From the NCBI RefSeq assembly GCF_007971025.1, contig NZ_CP042436.1:2728001-2792000 (forward strand): 64,000 nt of DNA, given 5' to 3'. The DNA comes from Mucilaginibacter ginsenosidivorans (lineage in GTDB: Bacteria; Bacteroidota; Bacteroidia; Sphingobacteriales; Sphingobacteriaceae). Made by a program: the position numbers and the translations under genes. Shown in pieces: positions 62,225 to 64,000 of this stretch; the stretch's first letter is position 1; each line of letters opens with the position of its first letter. The notes under the pieces were generated by a model. That model was not told the DNA's origin and ran no database searches. It saw nothing but the letters and a program-made list of their open reading frames with translations.

Positions 62225-64000
62225 TTACGCCAATACTTCCGTTTCGGCCTTAAGAAATATCATAAATTTGCTTCCCTTACCGGGCTCGCTTTCCACAATA
62301 ATATTGCCCCCTGCTGCATCTACTATTTTTTTCGCAAGGTGCAAACCTATGCCGTGCCCCTCAATATCCTGGTGAAGCCGGCCATACATCTTAAAGATAT
62401 CGTCCTGCTCTTTTTTTGACATTCCCATTCCATTATCCTGTATGGTTAATATTACATTGTCGCCGCTCGTTTTCGTACTGATCTCAATAACGGGCGCTAC
62501 ATCGCGCTTGAATTTAATGCCGTTGGATACCAGGTTGTAAACTATGCTGCGCATATTCTTTCTCGAAAAGCGCAGGCGTTTAACCGGCAGATCCCTTTTT
62601 ATGATTGCCCCTGATAATTCAATTTTCCCTTCAAGGCTCCATTCCACGTTATTGATAATGTCGTTCATGTCTACCATTTCCATAGCCAGCATGTCATTTT
62701 CCACATTAGCTATCGTACCTATATCCTTAATAAGCGAACTGAATTTTTTAATGGACGTGTTGATGATCGTTAAAAAATCATGAAGGCGGGGTTCGGCCAG
62801 CGGTATCTGGTTCATGACGTCGATGCTTAACTCAATATTGCCCAGGGGCGCCAACAGATCGTGCGATGCCGCCTTTACAAAATGATCAAGGTCCTCATTA
62901 ATGCGCAATAGGCCTTCATTTCTTTTATCAAGCTCCAGTTGCGTTTTCTTTAGCTGCGTAATATCATTAAAGGTAATTATGGCGCCGTGTACTTTGTTAT
63001 CGGCCTGCTGTACATAAGGCATAGTCATCAATTGGTACCATTTGCCGTCGTTGGTTTCTATTTCTTTGGTGATAACACTGGCCTTGCTGATCACCTGCTT
63101 TATATCTTCTATTATCGATTCAAATTTTATATTGGTGGTAATATTGCTCAGCGGCCTGCCGATGTCTGTTTCCAGCAGGTTCACCTGTTTAACGGCACCC
63201 GGCGAAAACTTCATCAGCAGCAATTCGTTGTTAATGATCAGCTGACCGTTGATATTGCTTTTGAAATAGTTGTTCAGATCGTCGTTAAGTTCAAGCAGCT
63301 CTTTGTTTTTTAGCTGGTAATCGGCATTAATGGTATCCAATTCTTCGTTCACCGATTGCATTTCCTCATTGGTACTTTGCATCTCTTCATTTGCCGATAT
63401 CAACTCCTCGTTGAACGACTGCATATTTTCGTTTGATGCATCCAGTTGCTCATAAGTGGAATGCAGCTTATCTTTCAGGTCCTTTAATTCCTCCTCTAAA
63501 TTCCGGGTGTACTGGTCAACGTATATTTTTTCATCAAATACCGTATTCTCCTGCCCATCCGCATCATCTGGCTTGTCATCGCTAAAAATAACCATCAGTA
63601 TCTTCTGCGTATCTTTTTTTGTGATCAACGGCGTAACCGACAGGCTCACCTTTATAACGGCATGGCCCTGTTTTAAATTTATACCGCTTACCGAAGCTTT
63701 TTTATTGGTCTTCATAGCCTCGTTTCGCAGTAAATTGAAGGCCACTGCAAGCGCTTTTGGCAAAAGTTCTTCCAGGTTCGGGTTGAAGTTCTTTTGCAGC
63801 AGGTATTTTGTGGTATCCCCATAACTTTTTACCACGTGGTTGTACTCGTCTACACAAACAACCAATTGCTCAAGCTCCGTAATCAAACTCGCATTTATCG
63901 CCTCGGCTAAAGTATTGCTTGCACTTTTGGCGCTATCCTCCAATATGGCAAGGGCGGGGGCGCGTTTAATATCGAACAATTCAGGGATCGAAAATGCATC
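62225..64000 (-). CDS. CheB/CheR-type PAS sensor histidine kinase, C-terminal part (cut by window)
   Basis: The frame stays open to the right edge; about 592 residues are visible. The order is an upstream part after the missing CheR domain (DAFSIPELFDIKR), a PAS-like region, a long coiled coil with repeated Glu-Glu-Met-Gln-Ser units (about 155-240), a PAS/PAC domain (about 245-350), HisKA with acceptor in KAASHDLLAPLGNIE, and HATPase with DNGMGMSK and GHGIGLHLAK. The pattern matches multi-domain CheB-CheR-PAS kinases. The internal start at 63979 is not used. Confidence 0.85.
   Translation of the reverse strand, partial: DAFSIPELFDIKRAPALAILEDSAKSASNTLAEAINASLITELEQLVVCVDEYNHVVKSYGDTTKYLLQKNFNPNLEELLPKALAVAFNLLRNEAMKTNKKASVSGINLKQGHAVIKVSLSVTPLITKKDTQKILMVIFSDDKPDDADGQENTVFDEKIYVDQYTRNLEEELKDLKDKLHSTYEQLDASNENMQSFNEELISANEEMQSTNEEMQSVNEELDTINADYQLKNKELLELNDDLNNYFKSNINGQLIINNELLLMKFSPGAVKQVNLLETDIGRPLSNITTNIKFESIIEDIKQVISKASVITKEIETNDGKWYQLMTMPYVQQADNKVHGAIITFNDITQLKKTQLELDKRNEGLLRINEDLDHFVKAASHDLLAPLGNIELSIDVMNQIPLAEPRLHDFLTIINTSIKKFSSLIKDIGTIANVENDMLAMEMVDMNDIINNVEWSLEGKIELSGAIIKRDLPVKRLRFSRKNMRSIVYNLVSNGIKFKRDVAPVIEISTKTSGDNVILTIQDNGMGMSKKEQDDIFKMYGRLHQDIEGHGIGLHLAKKIVDAAGGNIIVESEPGKGSKFMIFLKAETEVLA

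Overview
The window reads as chromosomal DNA of a Bacteroidetes bacterium, most likely a Sphingobacteriaceae member close to Mucilaginibacter or Pedobacter. Reasons: Bacteroidetes-type -7 promoter elements (TAnnTTTG) with little sign of Shine-Dalgarno dependence, many lipoproteins and signal peptides typical of the group, and families common there (DUF3943, PepSY-like, POTRA-less Omp85-like barrels, CheB/CheR-type sensor kinases, MxKDx small proteins). No rRNA, tRNA, CRISPR array, insertion sequence or prophage was found. This is ordinary core/accessory DNA, densely packed with short operons.

Layout. 1-6.1 kb: 3' end of a RES-domain toxin, two SDR oxidoreductases behind a promoter with three palindromes, a TetR regulator, a fatty-acid desaturase, and a minus-strand AraC/SnoaL-like/AhpD group. 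6.3-12.1 kb: three paralogous outer-membrane barrels interleaved with a divergent GH13 alpha-glucosidase. 12.2-16.6 kb: lipoprotein, MFS transporter, CPBP protease, variant peptide deformylase, exported alpha/beta hydrolase. 16.9-22.2 kb: a membrane protein with a coupled 32-residue micropeptide and a duplicated leader, then the most unusual locus: BlaI repressor, BlaR1-type M56 protease with a long heptad-repeat tail, and two exported heptad-repeat proteins. 22.3-42.7 kb: mixed housekeeping and hypothetical genes (sensor kinase, DUF998, DUF1015, patatin, phosphoesterase, S24 regulator, VOC, GNAT, DUF5995, DUF1080, Lrp-EamA pair, response regulator, EcsC). 42.8-47.4 kb: esterase-TPR lipoprotein, TetR, PepSY-like protein and the cysteine pair cysE-cysM. 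47.6-55.1 kb: lipoprotein, DinB, DUF3892, zinc-finger UBP protein, subtilase, and a receiver-flavin reductase next to a cNMP-binding histidine kinase. 55.2-60.4 kb: DUF3943 protein and an ArsR-controlled arsenic operon with an aquaporin in place of an arsenite pump. 60.6-64 kb: two PAS kinases, the last cut by the window edge.

How genes work together. In the BlaI/BlaR1 locus the receptor's predicted periplasmic tail has eight Asp-type heptads followed by eight Asn-type heptads, and each type is the sole repeat of one of the two exported proteins encoded just downstream. This suggests a self-recognising envelope sensing system. In the arsenic operon, arsenate reduction (ArsC) is paired with a channel whose filter residues resemble GlpF. 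The cNMP-kinase, receiver-flavoprotein and UBP zinc finger look like one signalling unit ending in a redox enzyme.
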